NCBI GenBank assembly: GCA_017625095.1 | Contig: JAGALQ010000044.1 | Span: 1-64,000, forward strand | DNA: 64,000 bases | Direction: 5' to 3' | From: Clostridia bacterium | GTDB taxonomy: Bacteria > Bacillota > Clostridia > Oscillospirales > Acutalibacteraceae | Shown: one piece after another, positions 1 to 7,647 of the stretch | How the letters are laid out: each line of letters begins with the position of its first letter | Position numbering within the stretch: position 1 is the first letter of the stretch | Position numbers and translations under genes: made by a program | Notes under the pieces: generated by a model | Databases searched by the model: none | Told to the model about the DNA's origin: nothing | Seen by the model: the letters and a program-made list of their open reading frames with translations, nothing else

Positions 1-256
1 TCACACAATCCTCCGTCACGGCTTACGCCGCGCCACCTCCTTTCCAAAGGAGGTTTTTATTCTGTCATCCTGAACAAAGGTAGGGGCGGCAATCTGCCGC
101 CCGAAAAGATTCTTCGCTCTCGCTCAGTATGACAAAGGCTCCCTTTGACTGGAGCCGGATTTGCCGCAAGACAAAGACTGAGGGTTGCGAAATATTTCAC
201 ACAATCCTCCGTCACGGCTTGCGCCGCGCCACCTCCTTTGAAAAGGAGGTTTTTAT
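1..256. repeat. Direct 60-bp repeat pair
   Basis: Positions 1-60 and 197-256 are near-identical copies (about three mismatches) that begin TCACACAATCCTCCGTCACGG and end in a CCTCCTTT/AAAGGAGG hairpin followed by TTTTTAT. The hairpin and T-run would work as an intrinsic terminator on the plus strand. Each copy is followed by a TCATCCTGAAC segment that belongs to a second repeat. The 140 bases between the copies hold repeat fragments and no coding sequence. It looks like a dispersed non-autonomous repeat family. No transposase is present. Confidence 0.75.
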
Positions 257-260
257 ATTC

Positions 261-328
261 TCATCCTGAACGAAGTGAAGGATCTTAAAAATCTGAATAT
301 AAGATTCTTCGCTATTGCTCAGAATGAC
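261..328. repeat. Palindromic dispersed repeat
   Basis: The left arm (TCATCCTGAACGAAGTGAAG, then GATCTT) is roughly complementary to the right arm (AAGATTCTTCGC, then a stretch ending CTCAGAATGA), so the unit can fold into one long imperfect hairpin. Related half-units occur at 62-137, 379-390 and 3518-3555. The layout resembles REP/MITE-like elements of gut Clostridia. The rest of 329-573 holds only further fragments of this kind and the terminator of the next gene. Confidence 0.6.
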
Positions 329-524
329 AACAGTAGGGGCGACCATCGGTCGTCCGAAAAGCAGTATGCCACCTGAATGATTCTTCGCTGATCTCCCTTA
401 GAAACATAGTCGCATTGCCTTCCTTGGAGCGTCGGCACTGCTCCTTGTTTCTTCATCTCAGCACCTCACTTCATCCGCCACAGGCGGCGTTTCGGTGCTT
501 CGCCCCGGAATGACAATAACTAAA

Positions 525-554
525 CAAAAAAGCAAGCAGTAAAAACCGCTTGCT
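525..554 (-). terminator. Terminator of the antiporter gene
   Basis: On the minus strand a 10-bp stem (arms at 531-540 and 545-554, one G-U pair) with a 4-base loop is followed by a run of six T. It lies about 20 bases after the antiporter stop codon. Confidence 0.75.
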
Positions 555-573
555 CTTAATCGTTTGTTCTTTT

Positions 574-1857
574 TTATATCTTTGCAGGGGGTGTGCGGTG
601 CTTTCTTTCCTTGTGCTTGGGTTTGGGTTCGATGTTGCCTGCCTTGGTGAGAGCGATTTTTGTAAGCATAGGTCCGAACAGCTCATAAATCAGAACAGAG
701 AAGAGAACAATGTTTCTGATCATTGAGCCGACCTCGCCGAGCTCCATTGCCGTGACCGACATACCGAGCGCAACACCTGCCTGAGGAAGCAGAGTGACAC
801 CGAGATACTTGGTTGTGTTCTTGTCGCATTTTACGATTTTTGCGCTTGCGTATGCGCCGATGTATTTGCCGAGTGAGCGGCTTATGATGTATGCGACACC
901 GATGCCGACAATTGTTATGTCGGTAAATACGCTCAACTCAAGCTCTGCACCGCTGAGTACGAAGAACAGGCAGAAGAGGGGAGTGGTCCACGAATCTGTC
1001 TTGTCCATAATTTCAGCTGAAAAATCGCAGAGGTTGCAGAACATTGTGCCGAGCATCATACATACGAGAAGAGCTGAAAAACCGATGTGAACGCCGCCGA
1101 TTTCAAACTTGAGCATTGAGAGTGCAACTGTGAAAAGCACACAGGTTACGGAAAGGCAAAGGCGCTTGCTGTTTGAGTTGAAGAAACGCTCAAACACTGA
1201 GAAGAGCATACCCATAATTGTGCCAAGAAGCAGCGAGCATACAATCTCGATTATCGGTTCAAGTATAATTGCCTTGACGTTGACTTCGCCGTGTTCAATA
1301 GCTTTTGCAATGCCGAAAGATACCGCAAAGATGATAAGACCGACAGCGTCGTCAATTGCAACGATGGGAAGGAGCAAATCGGTCAGCTTACCCTTTGCCT
1401 TGTACTGACGTACAACCATAAGTGTGGCTGCAGGTGCGGTAGCTGCGGCAACTGCGCCGAGTGTGACTGCCATTGAGAGCGGCAGCTTTTCCTCACCGAG
1501 AACAAAGTGAAGACCGATAAGCGCGGCATCAACAAGCAGTGTTGCGACAAGTGCCTGAACAATACCGATGAAGGTTGCTTTGCCGCCGATTTTCTTCAGC
1601 TGTGAAAGTCTGAACTCGTTACCGATTGCAAAGGCGATGAATCCGAGCGCTGCCTGAGAAATAATCTCAAAAGACTTTACGCTTTCCATCGAGGTGAAAC
1701 CAATGCCGTCAATACCGAGTCTGCCGATGCAGTAAGGTCCGATAAGTATACCGGCAACAAGGTATGAGGTTACGGACGGTAGTCCGAGCGGTTTTGTTAT
1801 TCGGGACAGGAGCAGACCTGCGCCCAGTGCAAAAGATAAGCACAACAAGATTTCCAT
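574..1857 (-). CDS. Cation/proton antiporter (CPA2 family)
   Basis: Predicted integral membrane antiporter of 427 residues with about 12 hydrophobic segments across the full length. Features typical of the Na+/H+ exchanger (KefB/CPA2) family include the N-terminal LPSVTSYLVAGILIGP segment and a conserved acidic pair in an IDDAVGL context, which in this family takes part in ion/proton exchange. There is no C-terminal TrkA-N/RCK nucleotide-binding domain, so this is a transporter core only, ending in a short basic tail. The start is placed at the ATG at 1857, after GAAGG, rather than at an upstream in-frame codon. The gene is monocistronic, with its own promoter and terminator. The exact ion is unknown. 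Confidence 0.85.
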   Translation of the reverse strand: MEILLCLSFALGAGLLLSRITKPLGLPSVTSYLVAGILIGPYCIGRLGIDGIGFTSMESVKSFEIISQAALGFIAFAIGNEFRLSQLKKIGGKATFIGIVQALVATLLVDAALIGLHFVLGEEKLPLSMAVTLGAVAAATAPAATLMVVRQYKAKGKLTDLLLPIVAIDDAVGLIIFAVSFGIAKAIEHGEVNVKAIILEPIIEIVCSLLLGTIMGMLFSVFERFFNSNSKRLCLSVTCVLFTVALSMLKFEIGGVHIGFSALLVCMMLGTMFCNLCDFSAEIMDKTDSWTTPLFCLFFVLSGAELELSVFTDITIVGIGVAYIISRSLGKYIGAYASAKIVKCDKNTTKYLGVTLLPQAGVALGMSVTAMELGEVGSMIRNIVLFSVLIYELFGPMLTKIALTKAGNIEPKPKHKERKHRTPPAKI

Positions 1858-1893
1858 AATATATTCGCCTTCATTTCTAAAAAATCCTATGAA

Positions 1894-1921
1894 AGTATAG
1901 CACAATCGTATTTAAAGTCAA
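1894..1921 (-). promoter_or_regulatory. Promoter of the antiporter gene
   Basis: Minus strand: TTGACT, 16 bases, TATACT, about 37 bases upstream of the antiporter start codon. A good sigma-A match. Confidence 0.6.
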
Positions 1922-2074
1922 CCGCAAAAATGAATGAGAATAGCCGTGTTTTCTGATGGGGTTTTGGTGATTTTTATTTATTTGCCGTGTTGTTTTCAAT
2001 CAACTGCTGCAAACTTAATTACAAAAATCATAGCCGCTGAAATTCCTGAGGTTTCAGCGGCTTTTGAAAAAATC

Positions 2075-2353
2075 TTATTTATTTTTATAATCATCAATTA
2101 TCTGTGATATATGAGCGATAAACTCCATAGGTAAACCATCTGCATTTATACGAGTGACACCGTCTAGCCCTAAGAGATAGTCAGTAGAAACGTGAAAAAG
2201 CTTGGCGATTCGAATAAGCATTTCGATAGAAGGCTGTATGTTGTCGTTTTCCCAATTAGAAACGGTCTGCTTGGTGATGTTAAGCTTTTCTGCAAGCTGA
2301 ACCTGATTCCAACCGTGAGCAATCCGCAATTCATTTATACGTTGACCTAACAT
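2075..2353 (-). CDS. XRE-family transcriptional regulator
   Basis: Short DNA-binding protein of 92 residues. Residues 4-60 form a Cro/CI-type helix-turn-helix, with LAEKLNITKQTVSNWEND as the turn and recognition helix and the usual STDYLLGLD ending. The C-terminal 30 residues are unassigned and too short for a sensor domain. The start is at the ATG at 2353, preceded by GGAGGTG at ideal spacing; an upstream in-frame codon lacks a ribosome site. It is transcribed away from the small-gene cluster at 2525-3382, so it may regulate that cluster and itself through the AT-rich spacer. The target is not known. Confidence 0.85.
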   Translation of the reverse strand: MLGQRINELRIAHGWNQVQLAEKLNITKQTVSNWENDNIQPSIEMLIRIAKLFHVSTDYLLGLDGVTRINADGLPMEFIAHISQIIDDYKNK

Positions 2354-2524
2354 ATGACACCTCCGAGTCAAATATTACAATACTATTATTGCAAATTACT
2401 TGACAATAGTTAAATACTTTGGTATTTTAATATTGGACTCAAGGGGCTGAAAGGGCTTTTGTTATCACTGGTGAAAGGTTCATTTGCCTGATGAGTTTAG
2501 TATATTATTAAGAGGGGTTGGGTT
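2354..2524. promoter_or_regulatory. AT-rich divergent control region
   Basis: This 171-base spacer separates the XRE gene from the small-gene cluster. On the plus strand TTGACA at 2400-2405 is followed 17 bases later by TATTTT. On the minus strand a TTGTCA overlaps the same site. Overlapping divergent promoters next to an XRE gene are a common autoregulatory layout. Operator sequences are not assigned. Confidence 0.4.
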
Positions 2525-2620
2525 ATGGCGGAGTTTATTGGTGGAGTTCTTGGTGTGTTGCTGGTTCTTTATACTATTTATTTAGGCATAAAATTTATTG
2601 GTAAAATTTTTTTCGGTTAA
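2525..2620 (+). CDS. Small hydrophobic protein (31 aa)
   Basis: A 31-residue frame running ATG to TAA with a good ribosome site (AGAGGGG, 8 bases upstream). It is one continuous hydrophobic stretch (IGGVLGVLLVLYTIYLGI) with a basic end (KFIGKIFFG), so it would be a single-pass membrane peptide. It sits 36 bases before the next gene on the same strand, which supports co-transcription. No family is recognised. It could be a small toxin or a membrane accessory peptide, but nothing in the sequence settles this. Confidence 0.45.
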   Translation: MAEFIGGVLGVLLVLYTIYLGIKFIGKIFFG

Positions 2621-2656
2621 GAAATTGGATTCACTAATAAGAAAGGATTGTTAACA

Positions 2657-3046
2657 ATGGGACAGGTTTATGAGCCTAACGGAAAAGTTATTGAAGGTGA
2701 CTATAAAGGTAAAAATGTATATTGGTTAAATGATGGTTTTGCAATAGTTACCGGAAAAGTTGATACGCGTTTGTTTGGTGCAGGTCATATAATTGAAAAA
2801 AAGATAAATAAAACCACTGTTGAAAAATTTGTAGAGCTTGGCGCAGAACAAACTGGTCCGAATGGTGTGACTGTCGCCAAAGGAATGCTCTTAGCGGGTC
2901 CTGTAGGAGCGCTTATTGGTGCGGCAGCTACGCAATCATTTTCCGGAGACTTAGCTGTATATTTCAAAGATGGTCAAAAATGTGTAATCAGACTGTTTTC
3001 GCAAAAATCATATCAGGAATTAAAATCGAGACTATTTGTTTTATAA
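2657..3046 (+). CDS. Hypothetical protein with glycine-rich segment
   Basis: A protein of 129 residues; the ATG at 2657 follows GAAAGGA at 2641-2647. The N-terminal part is polar and aromatic (KNVYWLNDGF). A small-residue segment near the middle (GMLLAGPVGALIGAAA) looks like a glycine-zipper membrane insertion or association segment. The last 40 residues resemble a beta-strand pattern (DLAVYFKDGQKCVIRLF). There is no signal peptide. The family is not recognised. It belongs to the AT-rich patch downstream of the XRE gene and may be horizontally acquired. Confidence 0.65.
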   Translation: MGQVYEPNGKVIEGDYKGKNVYWLNDGFAIVTGKVDTRLFGAGHIIEKKINKTTVEKFVELGAEQTGPNGVTVAKGMLLAGPVGALIGAAATQSFSGDLAVYFKDGQKCVIRLFSQKSYQELKSRLFVL

Positions 3047-3202
3047 CAACGATTATGATCTCACAAACACAAGTGGATTCATTAAAAAAATAATAGAAGG
3101 CAGTTGTTATTACATCCGAAAAAAAGAAAGAGGTATAATAGTTATACTTAATAGTTACATAAAACTCACAGCAGAAATAATTTTAGATAAGGAGATAAAA
3201 AA

Positions 3203-3382
3203 ATGAATACAGTAAAAAAATTATTATGTATTGTATTAGTGTTAATGTTCACTTTATGTTTTGCATCATGTTCAGGTTCATCAGCAGATTCAAGATATGA
3301 CGATGCAATGGCGGCACAAGATTGGGGCGATGGATATTATTATGACAGTAATGATAATGCGGTCAAAAAAACGCTTTGGTGA
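3203..3382 (+). CDS. Small lipoprotein (59 aa)
   Basis: Starts at the ATG at 3203 behind a strong AAGGAGAT ribosome site. Residues 1-22 are a lipoprotein signal (KK, then a hydrophobic core, then FASC), with Cys23 as the probable lipidated residue. The mature part is only about 36 residues, acidic and tyrosine-rich (DWGDGYYYDSND). It is followed 50 bases later by a strong terminator, so it closes the small-gene cluster. No function can be assigned. Confidence 0.7.
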   Translation: MNTVKKLLCIVLVLMFTLCFASCSGSSADSRYDDAMAAQDWGDGYYYDSNDNAVKKTLW

Positions 3383-3431
3383 AAAACAAATTAATAAAAT
3401 ACAAAAGTGATATTAGTGTTATAGTTTGCTC

Positions 3432-3459
3432 GACCTCACAACGTGTGAGGTCTTTTTTT
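3432..3459 (+). terminator. Terminator of the small-gene cluster
   Basis: A perfect 9-bp stem (GACCTCACA / TGTGAGGTC) with a 3-base loop is followed by seven T. Confidence 0.9.
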
Positions 3460-3517
3460 GCAATAAAAATTTTCAATTCTGAGATTTAGAAAGCTATTGA
3501 GTTTTAGTAGCCTGATT

Positions 3518-3555
3518 TTTGTCATCCTGAACGAAAGTGAAGGATCTTAAAACAA
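3518..3555. repeat. Dispersed repeat half-unit
   Basis: Contains GTCATCCTGAACGAAAGTGA and then AGGATCTTAAAA, closely matching the left arm of the palindromic repeat at 261-290. It shows that the family is dispersed within this window. Confidence 0.55.
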
Positions 3556-3626
3556 ATTAAGGGAATGATCACAGGTGGGGCAGGGGGCTTGCTGCATTGC
3601 ATGGTGTTCGAGCCCCTTGAACACAT

Positions 3627-3659
3627 AAAAAATAAGCAGCACATCTGATGATGTACTGC
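3627..3659 (-). terminator. Terminator of tRNA-Arg(ACG)
   Basis: Minus strand: a 10-bp stem (arms 3636-3645 and 3650-3659, one G-U) with a 4-base loop, followed by TTATTTTTT, immediately downstream of the tRNA. Confidence 0.8.
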
Positions 3660-3665
3660 CTGTTT

Positions 3666-3742
3666 TGGCGCGCCGGAAGGGACTCGAACCCCTGACCTTT
3701 TGGTTCGTAGCCAAACACTCTATCCAGCTGAGCTACCGGCGC
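3666..3742 (-). tRNA. tRNA-Arg (anticodon ACG)
   Basis: A 77-base cloverleaf with the CCA end encoded. The acceptor stem is GCGCCGG/CCGGCGC, the anticodon loop is CTACGAA between TTTGG and CCAAA, and the T-loop is GGTTCGAGTCC. The ACG anticodon (A34 expected to become inosine) reads CGU, CGC and CGA. Confidence 0.97.
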
Positions 3743-3845
3743 AAAAGTGCGGTTTTTTGACCGCTCAAGTATATTAGCACACTTGACGAAAAAAAGCAAG
3801 TGTTTTTGTGCATTTTTTTGAAAATTTTTTTGAATCGGCTTGGGA

Positions 3846-4481
3846 TTATTTCGGTATAACGTCTGTGTTTTCCCACACGGCAATTATTGTACCGTCGTGC
3901 ACCGTTATGTTTGATGTTTCGCCGCAGAATTCGTTGCTGATTCCGAGCGGTCGGTTGCAAGGAATATCGCCGTGCTCAAGCTCATATTTAAAACCGTTGA
4001 GTGTAACGTTTGTTTTGTCGCAACCGAATGGCACAATTGAAATATATCCGCTTGCATTTCTGAAGGTCAGCGTCTTAGCGTTGATAACGGTGATGACAGT
4101 GTCGCAGTCAAAAATATATCCGACCAAACCTTTGTCTGCAAGGTGTTTGAGTATCTGGAGGTTGCCGAGCGTGTGAGCGATTCTGCCGCCGGTTGCTCCG
4201 AATATGTGAAACTCCTCACATCCCTTTTCGGTGCCGATTTCAACAGCCAGCATCGTGTCAGTATCGTCTTTGATGGGGGAGTGCTTAATTACATCGGAAT
4301 GCCCGGGTGTGTAGCCGAGGGAATCGAAATCACCTACTACAGTGTCGGGTGTTATGCCGATTTTTTCCAGTGCTTCAAACCCTGCGTCAGCGGCAATTAT
4401 CATATCGTCTTTTTGCGGATTAAAAAGCTCTGCGCAGAAATTTCCGCCACCGACAATAAAGCAACGTTTTTTCTCTGTCAT
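3846..4481 (-). CDS. thiN: Thiamine pyrophosphokinase
   Basis: Transfers pyrophosphate from ATP to thiamine to make thiamine diphosphate in the cytoplasm. The 211-residue length is normal. The N-terminal catalytic half has the family motifs VVGDFDSLG (about 48-56), a KDDTDTMLA acidic cluster (about 71-79) that binds Mg-ATP and the second substrate, and GATGGRIAHTLGNL (about 94-107). The C-terminal half is the beta-rich thiamine-binding domain. It lies 24 bases downstream of trmB on the same strand. In Firmicutes thiN often sits after the rsgA/rpe genes, which are not present here. Confidence 0.93.
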   Translation of the reverse strand: MTEKKRCFIVGGGNFCAELFNPQKDDMIIAADAGFEALEKIGITPDTVVGDFDSLGYTPGHSDVIKHSPIKDDTDTMLAVEIGTEKGCEEFHIFGATGGRIAHTLGNLQILKHLADKGLVGYIFDCDTVITVINAKTLTFRNASGYISIVPFGCDKTNVTLNGFKYELEHGDIPCNRPLGISNEFCGETSNITVHDGTIIAVWENTDVIPK

Positions 4482-4505
4482 ATGTTTGCCGCCTTTCTTT
4501 TGTGT

Positions 4506-5174
4506 TTATTTAAGATATGCTTCAAGTCTGTAAATAGGGAAACCCTGTGAAGCAAATCTGTGCTCATACTCAGTTTCAATATTCCCCTCAAAGTCGCTGT
4601 TATGAAGGTCGAGTGAAACGTTTTTGAGGCTGAATCCGAAGCCTGTAAACTGCTCAATCGAATACTCGAAAAAGTGCATATTGTCCGTCTTCTGATGAAT
4701 TTCGGCACCCTTTTTGAGTATGACTGCATAGCTTTTGAGGAAACGGGCATTTGTCAGCCTGTGGTTGGCATAAGACTTTTTCGGATACGGGCAGGAGAAG
4801 TTGAGGTATATACGCTCAATTGATTCGGGCTTTATATATTTTTCAAGATACTCTGCGCCGCCGTGAAGGAACTTAAGGTTAGGTATGTTGTCCTGCTTTG
4901 ATGCCTCGCTCGCCATAACGATAACATTTGCCACCTTTTCAAGCGCAAGCACATTTATGTCGGGGTTGCGTTTTGCAAGCTCGCAGGCGAATTTACCTTT
5001 TCCGCAGCCGATTTCAAGCACAACGGGGTTGCTGTTGCCGAAAAGTGCTTCGGTGTCAATGTATTCTTTTTTCTCAATAGCGGTAAGAAAGTTGCGGTCA
5101 TCACTGAAAAGCGGAATTATATTGTCGCACTCTGCCAGACGCTCTTCAAGATACTTCTTTTTTCTCATTCTCAT
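4506..5174 (-). CDS. trmB: tRNA (guanine-N7-)-methyltransferase
   Basis: SAM-dependent enzyme that makes m7G46 in tRNA variable loops. The 222 residues form a Rossmann methyltransferase with the SAM motif EIGCGKGKF (about 54-62), and the end carries the family's TEYEHRFASQG substrate motif. The motif normally read as NFSDPWPK is here NFSCPYPK (about 130), so the usual catalytic-site Asp is Cys and the Trp is Tyr. This could be a lineage-specific variant rather than a loss of function, because the rest is well conserved. The start at 5174 follows GGGTGG; a second ATG lies two codons inside. Confidence 0.9.
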   Translation of the reverse strand: MRMRKKKYLEERLAECDNIIPLFSDDRNFLTAIEKKEYIDTEALFGNSNPVVLEIGCGKGKFACELAKRNPDINVLALEKVANVIVMASEASKQDNIPNLKFLHGGAEYLEKYIKPESIERIYLNFSCPYPKKSYANHRLTNARFLKSYAVILKKGAEIHQKTDNMHFFEYSIEQFTGFGFSLKNVSLDLHNSDFEGNIETEYEHRFASQGFPIYRLEAYLK

Positions 5175-5200
5175 ATTTGTTTGCCACCCTTGATGTTCAT

Positions 5201-5232
5201 AAAAACAGGCGTACTTTTTCTGTACGCCTGTT
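5201..5232 (-). terminator. Terminator after the DivIVA-like gene
   Basis: Minus strand: a perfect 11-bp stem (arms 5204-5214 and 5222-5232) with a 7-base loop, followed by TTTTT. It sits between the DivIVA-like stop codon and trmB, so trmB-thiN probably use read-through or a separate promoter. Confidence 0.9.
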
Positions 5233-5236
5233 GATT

Positions 5237-5779
5237 TTATTCTTCGGTTTCTTCAATCTCAACGTGATCTGCAACGAAGCCTTCAAGCATTCTGATAAGA
5301 CTCTTGACCTCGTCAGTGACACGTGAGCTGATGAGCTTTGCTTGCGTCTGCTCGAGCTTTGCAGCGGAGGTGATGGCGTCTGCCTTACGGCGTGCGTCAA
5401 CTTCGATACGTTTGACAACCTGTGCAACCTCTTCAATCATCTGTGTTGCGGAGGATGAATCTGCCGTATGAGTCGATTGCTCTGCTCTGAGTTTTTCAAG
5501 CTGTGCAATAGCTTCTTCGTATTTTGCCTTGTAGTCCTCAGTTGAGTTGTCGCGCAACTGTACTAATGCGGCTGCCATAGTTTTGCAGCCCTGTCTGAGT
5601 TGTTCGCGTTCTTTAATGAGTTTGCCGTTTTCCTCAAAAAGGCCGTCGTACTTAGCCTGAAGTGAGGCGTAGCTTTCACGCAGCTGAGCCTGAGCCGAGT
5701 CTGAAGCGGCGATAAATTCGTCTACTTCAGCGCAGCTGTAGCCCTTACGTGATATTGAGAAGCTTTTGCTTTCAGCCAT
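5237..5779 (-). CDS. DivIVA-like coiled-coil protein
   Basis: A cytoplasmic protein of 180 residues. Residues 5-22 (SFSISRKGYSCAEVDEFI) match the start of the DivIVA domain, which senses curved membranes and recruits division or polarity factors in Gram-positive bacteria. Residues 25-100 and 110-160 are predicted coiled coils rich in Glu, Gln, Lys and Ala. The C-terminus is acidic. It may help in cell-pole or septum organisation, as SepIVA/GpsB-like proteins do, but the precise role cannot be told. It starts 21 bases after the dihydrodipicolinate-synthase-family gene, so the two are probably co-transcribed. Confidence 0.75.
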   Translation of the reverse strand: MAESKSFSISRKGYSCAEVDEFIAASDSAQAQLRESYASLQAKYDGLFEENGKLIKEREQLRQGCKTMAAALVQLRDNSTEDYKAKYEEAIAQLEKLRAEQSTHTADSSSATQMIEEVAQVVKRIEVDARRKADAITSAAKLEQTQAKLISSRVTDEVKSLIRMLEGFVADHVEIEETEE

Positions 5780-5799
5780 TGTAAAAAACCTGCCTTTAA

Positions 5800-6711
5800 T
5801 CAGTCGTTGTAATATTTGAGACCTGTTGCCTTACACCACTCGTGGAATACGCGAAGTGACTTAAGACGTGCAGCACCAAGCTCGTGTGAGCCTCTTGTGT
5901 ACCAGTTGAATGTGTCAACGCCGCAAAGGCTGACAAGATACTTTGCGGATGCGCAGAAGCCTGAATCAATAGCGTTGTCAAGCATACAGATCTGCTGATG
6001 TGTAAGGTTAGCTGCCTCACGGTCGTTCTGAACAAAGAATTCATCATACATCTTTGCAAAGAGATATGCACCGCAGCTTGTGGGTGTTGCAACAACGCCT
6101 CTTGCGCCTGCTTCGTATGCTTCCATAAGATAGGGGATGTTAGCCTGAAGAACAGCTGAATCGCCCTGAACAGCAATCTTTTCCTTGATGAGATCCATCT
6201 TGCAGGTTGTGTCCTTAATGCCTACGAATCTGCCTGTTTCAACAAGTTTGCCGTAAACGGTAGCAGGCATAAGGTGGGGCTGCATACCGGGGAACTCGTA
6301 AAGAACGATGGGAAGTGTTGTCTGTGTGCTGAGTTCGGCAAGATATGTGAAGAGCTTATCTTCGTCTGCACAGTAGCCCTTTGAAACGAATACAAGACCG
6401 TCAACGCCTGTCTGCTCGATACGCTTGATTTCTTCAATCTGAGCGTGCCAGGTGGGCTCAAGGTTTGCTGTTGCAACGACGGACATGCCGCCTGCTCTCT
6501 CAACAGCGATTCTTGCGAGCTTCTCTCTCTCTTTGAGGGTGAGATGTGTCATTTCGGAGCTGCCGCAGCAAGCGAAAAGGTGATCGGCACCCTGACGAGC
6601 CTGCCACTCAACATACTTTTCGTATGTTTCAAAGTCGATTGAACGGTCAACGTTGAAAGGTGTGAGAAGAAGTGAATATACGCCACGGTTGTTAAATTCT
6701 TTAGTTGACAT
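5800..6711 (-). CDS. Dihydrodipicolinate synthase family protein
   Basis: A 303-residue TIM-barrel aldolase/lyase of the DapA/NanA family, which joins or cleaves pyruvate and an aldehyde through a Schiff base. The Schiff-base lysine is Lys166 in GIKDTT, the catalytic tyrosine is in IVLYEFPG, and a CCGSSE motif stands where GTTGE is usual. The variant motif suggests a substrate other than aspartate semialdehyde, so it is not named dapA. The start is the ATG at 6711 behind GAGGGC. It has its own promoter and lies downstream of the phage-like cassette without being part of it. Confidence 0.85.
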   Translation of the reverse strand: MSTKEFNNRGVYSLLLTPFNVDRSIDFETYEKYVEWQARQGADHLFACCGSSEMTHLTLKEREKLARIAVERAGGMSVVATANLEPTWHAQIEEIKRIEQTGVDGLVFVSKGYCADEDKLFTYLAELSTQTTLPIVLYEFPGMQPHLMPATVYGKLVETGRFVGIKDTTCKMDLIKEKIAVQGDSAVLQANIPYLMEAYEAGARGVVATPTSCGAYLFAKMYDEFFVQNDREAANLTHQQICMLDNAIDSGFCASAKYLVSLCGVDTFNWYTRGSHELGAARLKSLRVFHEWCKATGLKYYND

Positions 6712-6741
6712 AAAAAAGCCCTCTATTCTTGATTTTTTTAC

Positions 6742-6770
6742 AGTATACAGCACTGAAACGGAAAAATCAA
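6742..6770 (-). promoter_or_regulatory. Promoter of the DHDPS-family gene
   Basis: Minus strand: TTGATT, 17 bases, TATACT, about 30 bases upstream of the start codon. The gene therefore need not be read from the capsid cassette. Confidence 0.6.
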
Positions 6771-6800
6771 TAACAAGAGAGCTTTTTTATTATTATTTTG

Positions 6801-7625
6801 TTATGTGAAAGCTATATAAGAATAGTCTGCGGAAAGCTTGTTGAGCTGAACGTAAGTGTTGTTGTATGACGGTGAGGATGTCTGTGAAACCTGAAAACCG
6901 TTTGATGTGATTCTGATTCCGCTGCTCGAATAATTTGGCGTTGCAGTGCCGGCATAGCAGTAGGAAATGCCTTGAGAATCGGTTGAAATCATCGGGTAAA
7001 AGCAAATGCAGACAAAGACAAACGACGGTTTGAACCCGAGGTTTATTGTCTGATCTGTGTTTCCTGTGCCGAAGTACACTCCGGTTACTGACTTTTTGCC
7101 CCACACCTCTTTGTCCTCAGGTGTTACGTGGATTGATGGGTCGTTTATGTGAGAACCGCAGAAGAATGTCTTGGGCAAAAACGATTCGTACTGAATGCTG
7201 CCTGAGTCTGCAGGACAGAATTTGGCTTCAATTATTATCCAGCTTCTCATAACAAACGCATCGGTGTCTCTGTCGGCGCTGATTGTGTCGCAGCCCGATT
7301 CCTTGAGGTTGAGGTCGCTTTTGAAATTGAGGCAGTCAACGATTTTTGTGAATGCCTCGTGACAGGCTGTACCGCCTGCCGAATATGGCACGTAGATTGA
7401 AAAACGGATTTTTATATCCGCGTGCCTGCAGTATTCTTCGGGCACAAGTTCACCCTCGTTGTTTTCTGTAAAAGAATCGGTTATTTTAACACTTTCAAGA
7501 CCGACGGATACAATGGTCTGCCTGAGCGGTGTTGCCTTGGGTATGGGCGGGAACTCCGTCAGAAATTTAATATTGCCGAAAACTGATGTCTGTTCGCTCA
7601 GCCAGGTTGCAATTTCCTTTGGCAT
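6801..7625 (-). CDS. Phage neck/tail-terminator-like protein fused to fibre-like domain
   Basis: The last gene of the capsid cassette, 274 residues from the ATG. The N-terminal ~135 residues (ATWLSEQTSVFGNIKFLTEFPPIP onward) look like phage minor structural or tail-terminator proteins. Residues ~150-170 carry HINDPSIHVTPEDKEVW, a short motif found in phage tail-fibre and baseplate proteins. The last ~100 residues (LGFKPSFVFVC ... YSYIAF) resemble a beta-rich fibre or receptor-binding domain. The ATG at 7625 has no ribosome site. A good GGAGGTGA lies upstream at the right distance for codon 7644-7646, which is ACG, so the ancestral start may have been there (281 residues). Functions are inferred from position and motif only. 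Confidence 0.6.
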   Translation of the reverse strand: MPKEIATWLSEQTSVFGNIKFLTEFPPIPKATPLRQTIVSVGLESVKITDSFTENNEGELVPEEYCRHADIKIRFSIYVPYSAGGTACHEAFTKIVDCLNFKSDLNLKESGCDTISADRDTDAFVMRSWIIIEAKFCPADSGSIQYESFLPKTFFCGSHINDPSIHVTPEDKEVWGKKSVTGVYFGTGNTDQTINLGFKPSFVFVCICFYPMISTDSQGISYCYAGTATPNYSSSGIRITSNGFQVSQTSSPSYNNTYVQLNKLSADYSYIAFT

Positions 7626-7647
7626 TGCGCTTATTGAATCTGCCGTA

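Noticed and set aside
1..330. Possible CRISPR array
   Set aside because: The repeats are 60-70 bases, only two near-complete copies, with no regular unique spacers and no cas genes. They fit a dispersed repeat better.
6771..6800. Terminator directly after the capsid cassette
   Set aside because: Only a 7-bp A/T-rich pairing with a loop of about 20 bases could be drawn; too weak to call.
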